64,000 nucleotides of DNA from Candidatus Chlorohelix allophototropha (GTDB taxonomy: Bacteria; Chloroflexota; Chloroflexia; Chloroheliales; Chloroheliaceae): positions 2,702,799 to 2,766,798 of the forward strand of contig NZ_CP128399.1 in the NCBI RefSeq assembly GCF_030389965.1, read 5' to 3'. Shown piece by piece: positions 41,686 to 51,114 of this stretch (position 1 is the first letter of the stretch; every line of letters starts with the position of its first letter). The notes beneath the pieces are model-generated. The model ran no database searches, had not been told where the DNA came from, and saw nothing but the letters and a program-made list of their open reading frames with translations. Made by a program: the position numbers and the translations under genes.

Positions 41686-43517
41686 TAGGAATTTTTCTCT
41701 GAAAGTTTTTTCTGCGCTTCAATACGCCCATTTATGAACCGTGTCGCTATTCTGACAGTTTCATCAGGGTTTGTGCCCTGAAAGTCCACGCCGAGTTGCG
41801 CCGCTAAATCAGGCAGATCGGTGAACAAACGACCACCCACCCCGATTAGCATGTCAGGGTAAGCCTCTCGCACTTCCTGTACCACGCGCTTTATTTCGAC
41901 AAGATGCTGTCGAAGCGAAATACTAAGTAATAGCAAATCAGGTTTGCTTTGCTCAATAGTAGTGATAAAAGCAGACACAGGCACATTTGCGCCTAGATTG
42001 GTAGTTTGCCACCCAGCCCGCGTAAAAGCGTTTGCCACCATTGTCAGCCCCACCATATGCTCTTCTCCAGACACCGTTCCGACCATAACCCTTAGTCCGC
42101 TAGAGGGAACGGCGGTGGTTTTAGCGCGTGCCAGAAAGTCGCGGATAACACCAACCGCGAGATGCTCATCACCAATTCCAATTTTTCCCTGATGCCATAG
42201 TTCACCCACTTCGTAGAGGGTATCACGTAGCACATCATCCAATTGGTTTGAGGGTAGGGTACGTTGCAGGTAATCCAGATAAAGCTCGGCTTCAGTTGTA
42301 TCTTTACCCTGAACTAGCAAGGACTTGAGCAATATATCCTTGAAAATTTTGATTTCGCGGTTGGGGAAGATGTGAACCGGGACAGTGAAGAAGAAGGTAG
42401 TACCTAACCCTAGTTTGCTCTCCGCCCAAATGCGACCGCCCATCAATTCGACCAGATTGCGGGTAATGGCAAGACCTAGCCCAATGCCTTTTACCTCACG
42501 GGTTGAACCATTACGAACCCGATAGTATTTCTCAAAAATATGGGTCTGATCACCTTCAGGAATACCTACGCCCTGATCACTGATACTGATTTGAATAAGT
42601 TCAGAATTGGTAGGGCTGACATTAACCCGAATGGTAATGTTGCCGCCTTTAGAGGAATATTTGATGGCGTTGCCAATAATGTTGTTCAATATTTGAATTA
42701 ACTTATCGCGGTCGGTGCGGGCAGCCGGAAGATTCGATTCAATTTCAATTTTGAAGTTGTGGCGGCTGCTACCGACTCGCAAAATCTCAACTACCTGACG
42801 GATGACCATTTCAAGATCAACCCGTTCGAGTCGCAAATCAATACGCCCACTTTCGATATGAGCAAGACTAAGCATATCCTCAATCAAACCGGATAGACGT
42901 ACACTTTCGCGATTTATCATTTCCAGCCACATGCGTTGGCGTTCGGGAGGAGCATCTTGAGTGAGTAACAATTCGCTGAAACCTTGAATTGCGCTGAGAG
43001 GTGTGCGCAACTCGTGCGATACCACTGCCATAAACTCGTTTTTAATCTGATCTGCCGGGGGTTCGTAGCGACCGTCTTGCAGCATCAAACCGCGCCCAAG
43101 CCAAGCCCCATCTTTATCGCGAACTGAAAACAGAACGAACCGAGCATGGGCATCTGCCATCGGTTCAGCCCCAACCGGAGTCGGCACCACTAATGAGACA
43201 TCAAGAATAACTGGTTGTTCCGGGCGGGTGTTGAGTAACAGGTTATAAAGCTGTTTTGGTTCGCGCGCACGCAATAATATTTTTTCAAGCGCATTCTGGA
43301 AAGGCTGCCCGATTAATTGGCTGGCAGGATAACCCAGCATATCGCATGCCTTCAGATTGGTGAAAAGCACTTCATCAACCCGGTCTGCTACTAATAAGCC
43401 ATCCGGAAACGACAACGCCATCGCCAATACTGCTTCAACACGTAGAGACTGCTCCGTCTTTTTATCAGACTCGTGCATGCCAATTTGCTCTCTTTCGTGA
43501 AGTTTTTTATCTATCAT
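41685..43517 (-). CDS. Soluble PAS histidine kinase fused to CarH-like B12-binding domain
   Basis: The 610-residue protein has no membrane span. A PAS-like domain covers ~25-150 (SFPDGLLVADRVDEVLFTNL). HisKA has EFMAVVSHELRTP with His168, and the ATPase domain has NNIIGNAIKYS, DQGVGIP and GIGLGLA. From ~390 a helical bundle and Rossmann-like domain follow with Trp441, nine residues, Glu451-His452 (the W-x9-EH signature of CarH) and E485-x-H487-x-x-G490 for the lower axial ligand of cobalamin. So the kinase output is attached to what looks like an adenosylcobalamin light-sensor module. Light sensing is inferred; B12 sensing is an alternative. No response regulator is adjacent. Confidence 0.88.
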   Translation of the reverse strand: MIDKKLHEREQIGMHESDKKTEQSLRVEAVLAMALSFPDGLLVADRVDEVLFTNLKACDMLGYPASQLIGQPFQNALEKILLRAREPKQLYNLLLNTRPEQPVILDVSLVVPTPVGAEPMADAHARFVLFSVRDKDGAWLGRGLMLQDGRYEPPADQIKNEFMAVVSHELRTPLSAIQGFSELLLTQDAPPERQRMWLEMINRESVRLSGLIEDMLSLAHIESGRIDLRLERVDLEMVIRQVVEILRVGSSRHNFKIEIESNLPAARTDRDKLIQILNNIIGNAIKYSSKGGNITIRVNVSPTNSELIQISISDQGVGIPEGDQTHIFEKYYRVRNGSTREVKGIGLGLAITRNLVELMGGRIWAESKLGLGTTFFFTVPVHIFPNREIKIFKDILLKSLLVQGKDTTEAELYLDYLQRTLPSNQLDDVLRDTLYEVGELWHQGKIGIGDEHLAVGVIRDFLARAKTTAVPSSGLRVMVGTVSGEEHMVGLTMVANAFTRAGWQTTNLGANVPVSAFITTIEQSKPDLLLLSISLRQHLVEIKRVVQEVREAYPDMLIGVGGRLFTDLPDLAAQLGVDFQGTNPDETVRIATRFINGRIEAQKKLSEKNS

Positions 43518-43610
43518 AAATCTAACCTTAGTATAACTGTTTTTTAAATATCTTAAAATAGAAAGGCACTCAGAAATTCATCAAATTGCTACAATAATTT
43601 TATTATTATA

Positions 43611-43643
43611 ATAAAAAGGGCGTGTATTGGCAAAAACACACCC
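43611..43643 (-). terminator. Terminator of the dehydrogenase gene
   Basis: On the minus strand an 8-bp stem (GGGTGTGT with ACACGCCC, one G-T pair; plus coordinates 43618-43643) is followed by TTTTTATT. Confidence 0.75.
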
Positions 43644-43720
43644 TGAAACTTATACAATTCTTTTTTATCTAGGTCTAATGGTATTCAGACAGCATTTACC
43701 GATAAGTAAAGCGCTGATTT

Positions 43721-44728
43721 TCAGAGATTGGAAATAATCTGCTCTTTAACACGGGCAGTATTGGCAGTACCTCCCAGATCAGGGGTTAACACTCCCTGTC
43801 GAATGGTTGCCGCCACGGCAGATTGCAAGCGTTGGGCAGCAGCATTTTCACCGATATGTTGCAGCATCATCACTGTTGCCAGCAATGTGGCAAACGGATT
43901 GGCTACGCCCTTACCCGCAATGTCGGGGGCGCTGCCGTGAACCGGTTCAAAGATTGCTCCGTGTTCACCGATGTTACCGCTGGCAGCTACGCCCAGACCG
44001 CCTACCAGTTCAGCCGCTTCATCCGATAGAATATCGCCGAACAGGTTAGTGGTAACAATAACTTCAAAGTTCTGCGGGTCTTTTATCAGGCGCATCGCCA
44101 TTGTATCCACCAGCAGTTCCTGAACCTCAATCCCGTATTGTTCATCGTATTCTTTAGCTACGGCTAAGGCGGTTCGGCGGAAAAGACCATCGGTTAGCCG
44201 CAAAATGTTTGCTTTATGCACTACTGTCACTTTGCGTTTACCGGTGTGACGTGCCAGTTCGTAAGCGTAACGAACGATACGCTCACTACCTTTTTTAGTG
44301 ATAAGACGTTTGGCGACGGCGTAATCTCCGAAATCTTCTTCCTGACCGATATATAAACCTTCGGTGTTTTCACGCACCACATAAAAATCCAACCCCTCTC
44401 GGTAATGCCCACCCGTCAAACCAAGTGAATGAACGGGGCGTAAGTTGGCATAAAGGTCGAGTTCACGGCGGAGAGTTACCACCGCACTGCGATAGTTCGG
44501 GATGTCGGGAGGAGTAGTAACTGCGCCGAAAATGGTAGCATCGGCAGCGCGGGCAGCGTCAATAGTCGTTTGTGGAATAGGGTCGCCCACCTCTTGAAAA
44601 CAGGCGTAACCTGCCTTTGCCTCGCTAAAATTGAGGTCTAGCCCCATGTGTTGCAAAATAGCCACGGCGACATCGACTACTTCTGGTCCGATTCCATCGC
44701 CCTTGAGTATCAAAATGTTATGACTCAT
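43721..44728 (-). CDS. Isocitrate/isopropylmalate/homoisocitrate dehydrogenase family enzyme
   Basis: The 335-residue enzyme starts ILKGDGIGPEVVDVAVAIL and has the substrate region RRELDLYANLRPV, DFYVVRENTEGLYIG, TVVHKANILRLTDGLF and the metal/NAD region TTNLFGDILSDEAAELVGGLG. The VRENTEG motif favours isocitrate or homoisocitrate dehydrogenase over 3-isopropylmalate dehydrogenase, which usually has VRELTGG. Cofactor is probably NAD. It may serve the TCA cycle; it stands alone here, upstream of a terminator. Confidence 0.85.
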   Translation of the reverse strand: MSHNILILKGDGIGPEVVDVAVAILQHMGLDLNFSEAKAGYACFQEVGDPIPQTTIDAARAADATIFGAVTTPPDIPNYRSAVVTLRRELDLYANLRPVHSLGLTGGHYREGLDFYVVRENTEGLYIGQEEDFGDYAVAKRLITKKGSERIVRYAYELARHTGKRKVTVVHKANILRLTDGLFRRTALAVAKEYDEQYGIEVQELLVDTMAMRLIKDPQNFEVIVTTNLFGDILSDEAAELVGGLGVAASGNIGEHGAIFEPVHGSAPDIAGKGVANPFATLLATVMMLQHIGENAAAQRLQSAVAATIRQGVLTPDLGGTANTARVKEQIISNL

Positions 44729-44821
44729 TGGTGGTTAACATGCTCCAAATTTAATTGATGGCTTTCTATACCGCCTCCAGCGCAAACTACCCAACTGGAG
44801 TTCCTCGCGAAAAGGACTCAC

Positions 44822-44848
44822 CCGGCGGCTGTGTTATGATACCGCCGG
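44822..44848 (-). other. GC-rich hairpin after serC
   Basis: Perfect 7-bp arms CCGGCGG (44822-44828) and CCGCCGG (44842-44848) lie 12 bp past the serC stop, without a U-tract. Probably a transcript 3'-end or a pause hairpin. Confidence 0.5.
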
Positions 44849-44859
44849 ATTAGTTAGCT

Positions 44860-45972
44860 TTAGCCGTTTTTAGCCTGAAAATCTTTCATAAAGGCTACCA
44901 GCGCTTCAACCCCTTCTTTAGGGAAAGCGTTATAAATCGAGGCGCGCAAGCCTCCCACCGAACGATGCCCTTTCAAGCCGTCCAGCCCGATAGCGGTAGA
45001 TTCTTTAACAAATTTCTTCTCAAGCTCTTCGCTGGGTAATCGGAAAGTGACATTCATTAACGAGCGGCTAGTCAGTTGTGAGTGACCTCGATAGAACCCG
45101 CCGCTGGCATCAATCGCTGCGTATAATAAAGCCGCTTTTTCCTGATTGCGTCGCTCGATTTCGGGCAAGCCACCGATGCTCAATAGCCATTTCACCACCA
45201 AACCGTTCACATAAATTGCAAAAGCGGAAGGGGTATTAAACAGCGATTCTTTTTCTGCCATCAAGCGATAATCCAGCATTGAGGGCAGATTCTTTGGTAC
45301 TCGCGCTAACAGGTCTTCGCGCACAATCACAAGGGTTGTCCCCGCGATACCGGCATTTTTCTGCGCACCACCGTAAAGCATTGCATATTTGGTGATATCA
45401 AGCGGGCGACTCAAAATATCCGAGGAAGCATCACACAGCAACGAAACGTCGCCTACTTCTGGTTCTACAAGGGATTGTGTTCCGTAGATAGTATTATTTG
45501 AAGTGAAATGTGCATAAGCATCTTGTGGGTCAATCTGAATTTCGTTCTGGGTAGGTACACGGGTAAAATTCTCGGATTCGGTGCTGGCAGCAACCCGCGC
45601 TTTGCCGAGTTTTAGCGCCTCTTTGTAAGCGGTTTGCGCCCAAACGCCGCTAATAATATAGGAGGCTTCTGCTCCGGCAGGCAAAAAATTCATAGGAATC
45701 ATAGAAAATTGCAAGCTTGCGCCACCTTGCAAATACAACACCTTATAGTTAGCGGGGATATTCAGTAAGGTGCGCAAATCTGCTTCGGCAGTATGGATGA
45801 TTCCCTCAAAAGGTGCGCTGCGATGGCTCATTTCCATTACAGACATACCTGCTCCGGGGTAGGAAAGCAGATCACGCTGAACTTGCTCCAACACTTCCAA
45901 CGGCAATACCGCAGGACCTGCAGAAAAGTTATAGATGCGCTCAACCTTAGTTTCTTTTACGGTCTGTGTCAT
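44860..45972 (-). CDS. serC: Phosphoserine aminotransferase
   Basis: SerC makes phosphoserine from 3-phosphohydroxypyruvate and glutamate (serine synthesis) and can act in PLP synthesis. The 370 residues contain YNFSAGPAVLPLEVLEQ, GMSVMEMSHRS, YLQGGASLQFSMIPMN, the PLP lysine in GGAQKNAGIAG and the closing GHRSVGGLRASIYNAF. TGAGGT lies 8 bases before ATG. An extended -10 promoter is ~50 bp upstream. No serA is next to it. Confidence 0.96.
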   Translation of the reverse strand: MTQTVKETKVERIYNFSAGPAVLPLEVLEQVQRDLLSYPGAGMSVMEMSHRSAPFEGIIHTAEADLRTLLNIPANYKVLYLQGGASLQFSMIPMNFLPAGAEASYIISGVWAQTAYKEALKLGKARVAASTESENFTRVPTQNEIQIDPQDAYAHFTSNNTIYGTQSLVEPEVGDVSLLCDASSDILSRPLDITKYAMLYGGAQKNAGIAGTTLVIVREDLLARVPKNLPSMLDYRLMAEKESLFNTPSAFAIYVNGLVVKWLLSIGGLPEIERRNQEKAALLYAAIDASGGFYRGHSQLTSRSLMNVTFRLPSEELEKKFVKESTAIGLDGLKGHRSVGGLRASIYNAFPKEGVEALVAFMKDFQAKNG

Positions 45973-46020
45973 TTTTTTGACCTCATTTAGTAAAATAATA
46001 GCAAATTCCGGCTTTGCGAC

Positions 46021-46029
46021 ATTATAACA
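46021..46029 (-). promoter_or_regulatory. Extended -10 promoter of serC
   Basis: On the minus strand TGT-TATAAT is a perfect extended -10 element (TGn plus TATAAT) about 50 bp before the serC ATG, with no recognisable -35. Confidence 0.5.
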
Positions 46030-46173
46030 CAGCGTTGGGTGTGGAATTTCTGGTAAGATTAGCGTTTTGTGATAATTTTCGCATAGTTTTTAAACTGCAA
46101 GTTTTGCAGCTACGATACCGCTAATATTATTCAGATTGTGCAGTGATTTTGTTTTATTTGAAAAATACAGGGG

Positions 46174-46818
46174 TTAGTTACCTTCGAGAAATTTTATTTG
46201 AATGGGGCTACCGTTAGGCAAGTCGCGGATTTGTCGTGCCAAATTAGCGCGTGATTTCATTCCTGCCACCATATTCTCGCTGTAAAAATTCGTAAGCTCG
46301 TACTTACCCCCCGCCACGAATGGAACTAGAGGTAAGATACGGTGGTCTGCCAGCAAACGTCCTTTTCTATTCTGCCATTCGTGTGCAAAGATATACCCGG
46401 TTTCATATTCGTAGTCACTGAGTAGCAAGCCCGCCCACTCTTCCAAGCTGGAAGATATTTGTACACTATCGCCCGTTTCGGGATTAAAACGCCAGACGTA
46501 GCCATCTTTTAAACCAAATTGCTCGCCGAAAGCATCCTGCGCGAAAAAAAGAAAGCCCTCTGCCATATCACTGTACTCACTTCGCCAGAGTGTTTCACTA
46601 TTCCAACGTTGCAAGTTATAAGTGTGAAGGGTATTGCCCACCGGGAAAACATGTAGCGCACTTTCAAAGGCAAAAAAGCCGTTCTTTTGCAGACACAACC
46701 CGGCAAACTCGGCACTTAAAGTTCCGGCTTGCTGAGCAATATCTTCGGGGAAATCGATTAGATACGCGCCGAGCGGATCGCTTCCAAATTCGAGCAATTT
46801 TTGAAGATTATTTCCCAT
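46174..46818 (-). CDS. SMI1/KNR4 (SUKH)-like protein
   Basis: The 214-residue protein is soluble. The central part (FFAQDAFGEQFGLKDGYVWRFNPETGD, then SLEEWAGLLL and ETGYIFAHEWQNRKG) has the pattern of SUKH/SMI1-KNR4 proteins, which in bacteria often serve as immunity proteins to polymorphic toxins. No toxin gene is next to it, so an immunity role is not supported here. The assignment rests on pattern only. Confidence 0.55.
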   Translation of the reverse strand: MGNNLQKLLEFGSDPLGAYLIDFPEDIAQQAGTLSAEFAGLCLQKNGFFAFESALHVFPVGNTLHTYNLQRWNSETLWRSEYSDMAEGFLFFAQDAFGEQFGLKDGYVWRFNPETGDSVQISSSLEEWAGLLLSDYEYETGYIFAHEWQNRKGRLLADHRILPLVPFVAGGKYELTNFYSENMVAGMKSRANLARQIRDLPNGSPIQIKFLEGN

Positions 46819-46867
46819 GTTGCGCCTCAGTTAATAATTTTGAACTGCCCATGAGAGCTAGTAAGCC

Positions 46868-47692
46868 TCACTCATAGCTCTCCCATGCCGTATGCTCAGG
46901 GATTACGTAACCTTGTAAGCGATAGAGCGAACCCGCGCCATCCACTTTTAAAGTCTCGCCGGAGATAAAGGCGGCGGCAGGCGAAAGCAAAAAGGTGACA
47001 GCGGCAGCAACTTCGCGCTCAGTACCCATTCGCCGCGCCGGAATATCGCGGGGCAGTTGCTGGATCAGCGTTTGCACCTCCGGGGGGTATTTCGACATGC
47101 CGCTGGAATTGATCAAGCCGGGCGCAACCGCATTGACGCGAATTGCATAGTGTGCCCATTCCAGCGCCAGCGTTTGCGTCAGGTTCACCACACCCGCCCG
47201 CGCCGCCCCAGTGTGCGCCATATTGGGAAAGCCACGCCACATATCTGCCACAATATTGACGATTGCGCCACCGTGTTCTTTCATCCAAACGTGGTGTGCT
47301 GCCTTACACATAAAGAAAGTTCCGGTCAGGTTGGTTTCAATAACGGCGTTCCAACCTTTAACATTAATCGCTTCGGCAGGAGAAAGAAATTGCCCGCCTG
47401 CATTGTTCACCAGCGCATCCAAACGCCCGCACTTTTGCAGAGTCTGCGCGAACAATTGCTTAACCCGTTCTTCGTCACGAATATTGCATACAGCAGAGTG
47501 AGCTTTACCGCCATCCGCTTCAATTTCCGCTTTTACTGTATCCAATTTTTCTAAAGTGCGCCCGCAAATTATCACTGTCGCGCCTAATACTGCCAGTTCA
47601 CGAGCAATCGAGCGTCCAATACCGCTACCACCGCCCGATACCAGTATTACCTGACCTTCGAAAAGCCCCTCGCGAAAAATTGAACGTAGCAT
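46868..47692 (-). CDS. SDR oxidoreductase (enoyl-/dienoyl-CoA reductase-like), atypical active site
   Basis: The 274-residue protein has the cofactor motif SGGGSGIGRSIA near residues 19-30, the CGRTLEKLD stretch that favours NADP, VNNAGGQFL and RVNAVAPGLI. At the catalytic position the usual Tyr-x-x-x-Lys is replaced: the sequence reads MAHTGAARAGVVNLTQTLA. The same MAHTGAARA pattern is known to me from dienoyl-CoA/trans-2-enoyl-CoA reductase-like SDRs, so this is a subfamily trait rather than decay. Role in fatty acid metabolism is likely. Confidence 0.85.
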   Translation of the reverse strand: MLRSIFREGLFEGQVILVSGGGSGIGRSIARELAVLGATVIICGRTLEKLDTVKAEIEADGGKAHSAVCNIRDEERVKQLFAQTLQKCGRLDALVNNAGGQFLSPAEAINVKGWNAVIETNLTGTFFMCKAAHHVWMKEHGGAIVNIVADMWRGFPNMAHTGAARAGVVNLTQTLALEWAHYAIRVNAVAPGLINSSGMSKYPPEVQTLIQQLPRDIPARRMGTEREVAAAVTFLLSPAAAFISGETLKVDGAGSLYRLQGYVIPEHTAWESYE

Positions 47693-47800
47693 CCCTTGCG
47701 CTATCTCCTCTTAGAAATACAGTTACCTTTGCAGTATAAGCTAATTCGACTTATTATATCCCCGTAATGGTCTAAGTGACACCACAGAACGGAGTAAACA

Positions 47801-49273
47801 TTGGCACAAGTAGCGATAGCCGGAGCAGGAATGGGTGGTTTGGCAACCGCAATCAGATTGGCAGCAGCCGGGCACAAAGTTCAAATCTTTGAAAAAAACG
47901 AGCAAGTAGGCGGCAAGCTCAACTTGCTAGAAAAAGGCGGCTATCGCTGGGACACGGGTCCCTCACTGATCACCATGCCATTTGTATATGAAGACCTGTT
48001 CAGAGTAGCCGGACGTGATTTCAAAGACTATGTAGAACTTGTCCCGGTAGAACCTATCACGCGCTATTTCTACCCCGATGGAGCAATTTTTGATGCCAGC
48101 GATAGCCTCGCCACCATGACAGCCGCTATCGAAAAACTCAGCCCGCCGGATGTAGCGAACTATTATAAGTATATGGCTTACAGTCGCCGCCTATACGACC
48201 TAACCGCCGAGGTGTTCTTATTCAACGGCTTTAATAACTTGCGCGACCTGCGCCAGATGAGCCTGCCAAATACTTTCAAGATTGACCCCTTCCGCACGGT
48301 GCATCAAGCCAACACCGCTTTTTTCAAGGATAAGCGGTTGGTACAGCTTTTCGATCGCTACGCCACTTACAACGGTTCTTCACCCTATCGCGCGCCAGCC
48401 ACCCTGAACGTAATACCCTTCGTGGAATTGGGGTTGGGTGGTTGGTATGTGCGGGGTGGCTTGTACAAGTTGGCACAGGCATATTTGAAACTAGCGCAGG
48501 AGTTAGGGGTAGAAGTGCGTACCGGGGCAAAGGTAGAGCATATCCTGACCTGTAAAGGCAAAGTGTCAGGGCTGCGCTTGGAAAGAGGCGAGGAAATAGC
48601 AGCAGAAGTGGTTATCTCCAATACGGATGTGAGCTACACTAACCGTCACTTGCTAGGGCAAAAACGCGAAGGCTGGCGCAAATACACCGGGATAGAGCCA
48701 AGTTGCAGCGGTTTTGTGTTATTTCTAGGATTAAAGCGGCAATATAAGCAATTGCGCCATCACAATATTTTGTTCAGCCGCGACTACCAGAATGAGTTCG
48801 CCGATATTTTCGAGCGCAAAGTACCCCCGCAAGACCCTACCATTTACATCTGCTGGACAGGGCACACCGACCCAGCACATGCCCCACCGGGTAGCAGCAA
48901 CCTGTTCGTGCTGGTCAATGCTCCCTATTTATCGGAAAATTTTGAGTGGACTCCAACCGCTTCAAAAACTTATCGCGACTTGCTCATCCGCCGGATGCAA
49001 GAAGGTGGTTTAGAAGGGCTTGAAACAGCGATCGAGGTTGAGCAACTAATAACCCCGCACGACTTAGAACAGCACTATAACGCTACACATGGCGCAATTT
49101 ACGGACTAAGCAGCAACAACCGTTTCAGTGCCTTCCTCCGCCCACCTAACCGCTCTTCAAAGCTAAAAGGGTTGTATTACGCCGGAGGCAGCACCCATCC
49201 CGGCGGCGGGGTGCCGTTGGTAACGTTATCAGCCAAAATTGTGGCAAAATTGGTTGAACAAGACTTGCGCTAA
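47801..49273 (+). CDS. CrtI-type carotenoid desaturase/oxidoreductase
   Basis: The 490-residue flavoprotein starts AIAGAGMGGLATAIRLAAAGHKVQ (FAD-binding GxGxxG, ~6-30) followed by EKNEQVGGKLN and RWDTGPSLITMP, both CrtI-family hallmarks. It ends with GLYYAGGSTHPGGGVPLV, the family C-terminal signature. Members desaturate phytoene (CrtI), later intermediates (CrtD) or oxidise end groups; the YFYPDGAIFDASD stretch leaves the choice open. TTG start has GGAG six bases upstream. It is alone, with no crtB nearby. It acts on membrane-bound carotenoids, consistent with a phototroph. Confidence 0.88.
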   Translation: MAQVAIAGAGMGGLATAIRLAAAGHKVQIFEKNEQVGGKLNLLEKGGYRWDTGPSLITMPFVYEDLFRVAGRDFKDYVELVPVEPITRYFYPDGAIFDASDSLATMTAAIEKLSPPDVANYYKYMAYSRRLYDLTAEVFLFNGFNNLRDLRQMSLPNTFKIDPFRTVHQANTAFFKDKRLVQLFDRYATYNGSSPYRAPATLNVIPFVELGLGGWYVRGGLYKLAQAYLKLAQELGVEVRTGAKVEHILTCKGKVSGLRLERGEEIAAEVVISNTDVSYTNRHLLGQKREGWRKYTGIEPSCSGFVLFLGLKRQYKQLRHHNILFSRDYQNEFADIFERKVPPQDPTIYICWTGHTDPAHAPPGSSNLFVLVNAPYLSENFEWTPTASKTYRDLLIRRMQEGGLEGLETAIEVEQLITPHDLEQHYNATHGAIYGLSSNNRFSAFLRPPNRSSKLKGLYYAGGSTHPGGGVPLVTLSAKIVAKLVEQDLR

Positions 49274-49390
49274 AGGGTGCCGAACGTATAAGTGTTGTCT
49301 TTTATGTCTAAAAATTGTAAAATGTGGAAGATAAAAACGCTAAAAGGGGATTTTTAGGTATTCCAGCTTATACATGCAACTTTGCTTGTC

Positions 49391-49399
49391 TGTTATAAT
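49391..49399 (+). promoter_or_regulatory. Extended -10 promoter of the pdxS operon
   Basis: TGT-TATAAT (49391-49399), the same extended -10 as before serC, lies ~75 bp before pdxS; no -35 is recognisable. Confidence 0.5.
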
Positions 49400-49474
49400 A
49401 GCCCGGCAACATAAAGTTCAGTAAACGGGTAACCTATCTCAAGAATCTAAAGTGATGGAGGAAGTACACTTAAA

Positions 49475-50389
49475 ATGGCAACAACCGTATCGGTTAACGG
49501 CGCAAACGTACAAAAATCCACCTGGGCTACCAAAGTTGGTCTAGCTCAAATGCTTAAAGGTGGCGTAATTATGGACGTGGTAACGCCGGATCAAGCTAAA
49601 ATCGCCGAGGAAGCCGGCGCAGTAGCGGTAATGGCACTGGAGCGCGTTCCTGCCGACATCCGCAAACAGGGCGGCGTTGCCCGAATGAGCGACCCTGACC
49701 TGATTAGCAAAATCAAAGAATCGGTCACCATTCCGGTAATGGCGAAAGCACGCATCGGACATTTCGTAGAAGCGCAGATTCTGGAAGCGCTTGGCATCGA
49801 CTATATTGATGAAAGCGAAGTGCTGACTCCCGCCGATGAAGAGTATCACATCAATAAACACGATTTCAAAATCCCTTATGTATGCGGTTGTCGCAATCTG
49901 GGTGAAGCGCTTCGTCGCATTGGAGAAGGCGCAGCCATGATTCGCACCAAAGGGGAAGCCGGAACCGGAAACGTGGTAGAAGCAGTGCGCCATATGCGCG
50001 CGGTAACCAGCGAAATTCGCCGAATCAAGTCAATGGGTAGTGACGAGTTAATGGTAGTGGCAAAGAACTTGCAAGCGCCCTATGAACTGATTGTGCAAAT
50101 CCACGAAACAGGCAAGCTCCCCGTAGTCAACTTTGCAGCCGGTGGCATAGCTACCCCTGCCGATGCTGCCCTTATGATGCAATTGGGCGCAGAGGGTGTG
50201 TTCGTAGGTAGTGGCATCTTCAAAAGCGGCGATCCGGCGAAAAGGGCGCGGGCTATTGTGCAGGCTACTACCCATTACAACAACCCTAAGATTATTGCGG
50301 AAGTATCGCGAGACCTTGGCGAGGCGATGGTCGGCATTGAGATTTCGCAAATCCCGCGTGATCAGGTATTGGCGGAACGCGGCTGGTAA
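49475..50389 (+). CDS. pdxS: Pyridoxal 5'-phosphate synthase, synthase subunit
   Basis: PdxS builds PLP from ribose-5-phosphate, glyceraldehyde-3-phosphate and ammonia. The 304 residues contain [48 protein letters not shown] with the active-site Lys, [15 protein letters not shown]-type [11 protein letters not shown] and [32 protein letters not shown] for phosphate binding. Length matches the family. The glutaminase partner follows. PLP serves the aminotransferases in this window. Confidence 0.97.
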   Translation: MATTVSVNGANVQKSTWATKVGLAQMLKGGVIMDVVTPDQAKIAEEAGAVAVMALERVPADIRKQGGVARMSDPDLISKIKESVTIPVMAKARIGHFVEAQILEALGIDYIDESEVLTPADEEYHINKHDFKIPYVCGCRNLGEALRRIGEGAAMIRTKGEAGTGNVVEAVRHMRAVTSEIRRIKSMGSDELMVVAKNLQAPYELIVQIHETGKLPVVNFAAGGIATPADAALMMQLGAEGVFVGSGIFKSGDPAKRARAIVQATTHYNNPKIIAEVSRDLGEAMVGIEISQIPRDQVLAERGW

Positions 50390-50458
50390 AATTAAAAGAA
50401 GCGGAATTACAGCAATGCCCACTGTAATTCCATTCCAATTTCAGGTACTATTAGTCTG

Positions 50459-51076
50459 GTGAAAAAAAACTTAAAAATAGGGGTTCTTGCCCTGCAAGGC
50501 GCATTTATAGAGCATGTTAAAATGTTGCAGGGCATAGGCGTCGAGGTTAGAGAAATTCGCCTACCCGAAGACCTAGTAGAAGTTGACGGCTTGATAATTC
50601 CGGGTGGTGAAAGCACCGCTATAGGCAAGCTTATGACCCGTTGGAATCTGATTGAGCCGATAAAAGAAATGGTGTCACAAGGCAAACCCGTATGGGGAAC
50701 TTGCGCCGGAATGATTTTACTGGCAAAGGATATAGGCGGGCTTGACCAGCCTTTACTAGGTTTAATGGATATTAAGGTAAAGAGAAACGCTTTCGGTTCT
50801 CAGCTTGATAGCTTTGAAACTGATCTGGAGATAAAAGGGTTAGGAAAACCCCAATTTCATGCGGTTTTTATCCGTGCCCCCTTTATCGAAACTGTAGATG
50901 AGAGTAAAGGCGTAGAAATACTCGCCACGCTACCCGACAATAGGGCAGCAGGGCTTGATGAGAGTAACACAGCGATTGTGGTAGCGCGCCAGGGAAACTT
51001 GTTGGCAACTGCCTTCCATCCCGAACTAACCAACGACCCGCGATTCCACCAGCTTTTCCTCAGCATGGTGGAATAG
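50459..51076 (+). CDS. pdxT: Pyridoxal 5'-phosphate synthase, glutaminase subunit
   Basis: PdxT releases ammonia from glutamine and channels it to PdxS. The 205 residues show IGVLALQGAFIEHVKML, PGGESTAIGKLM, the nucleophile Cys in VWGTCAGMILLA and the catalytic His-Glu pair in TAFHPELT. The start is GTG at 50459. It is followed at 38 bp by the next gene of the same operon. Confidence 0.96.
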   Translation: MKKNLKIGVLALQGAFIEHVKMLQGIGVEVREIRLPEDLVEVDGLIIPGGESTAIGKLMTRWNLIEPIKEMVSQGKPVWGTCAGMILLAKDIGGLDQPLLGLMDIKVKRNAFGSQLDSFETDLEIKGLGKPQFHAVFIRAPFIETVDESKGVEILATLPDNRAAGLDESNTAIVVARQGNLLATAFHPELTNDPRFHQLFLSMVE

Positions 51077-51114
51077 CCCTATCACAGGTTTACTCACCAA
51101 GGCGGTGAACCGGT

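Noticed and set aside
46174-46818. An immunity gene of a toxin system (SUKH-like protein).
   Set aside because: No toxin-like or secretion gene lies beside it; neighbours are serC and an SDR.
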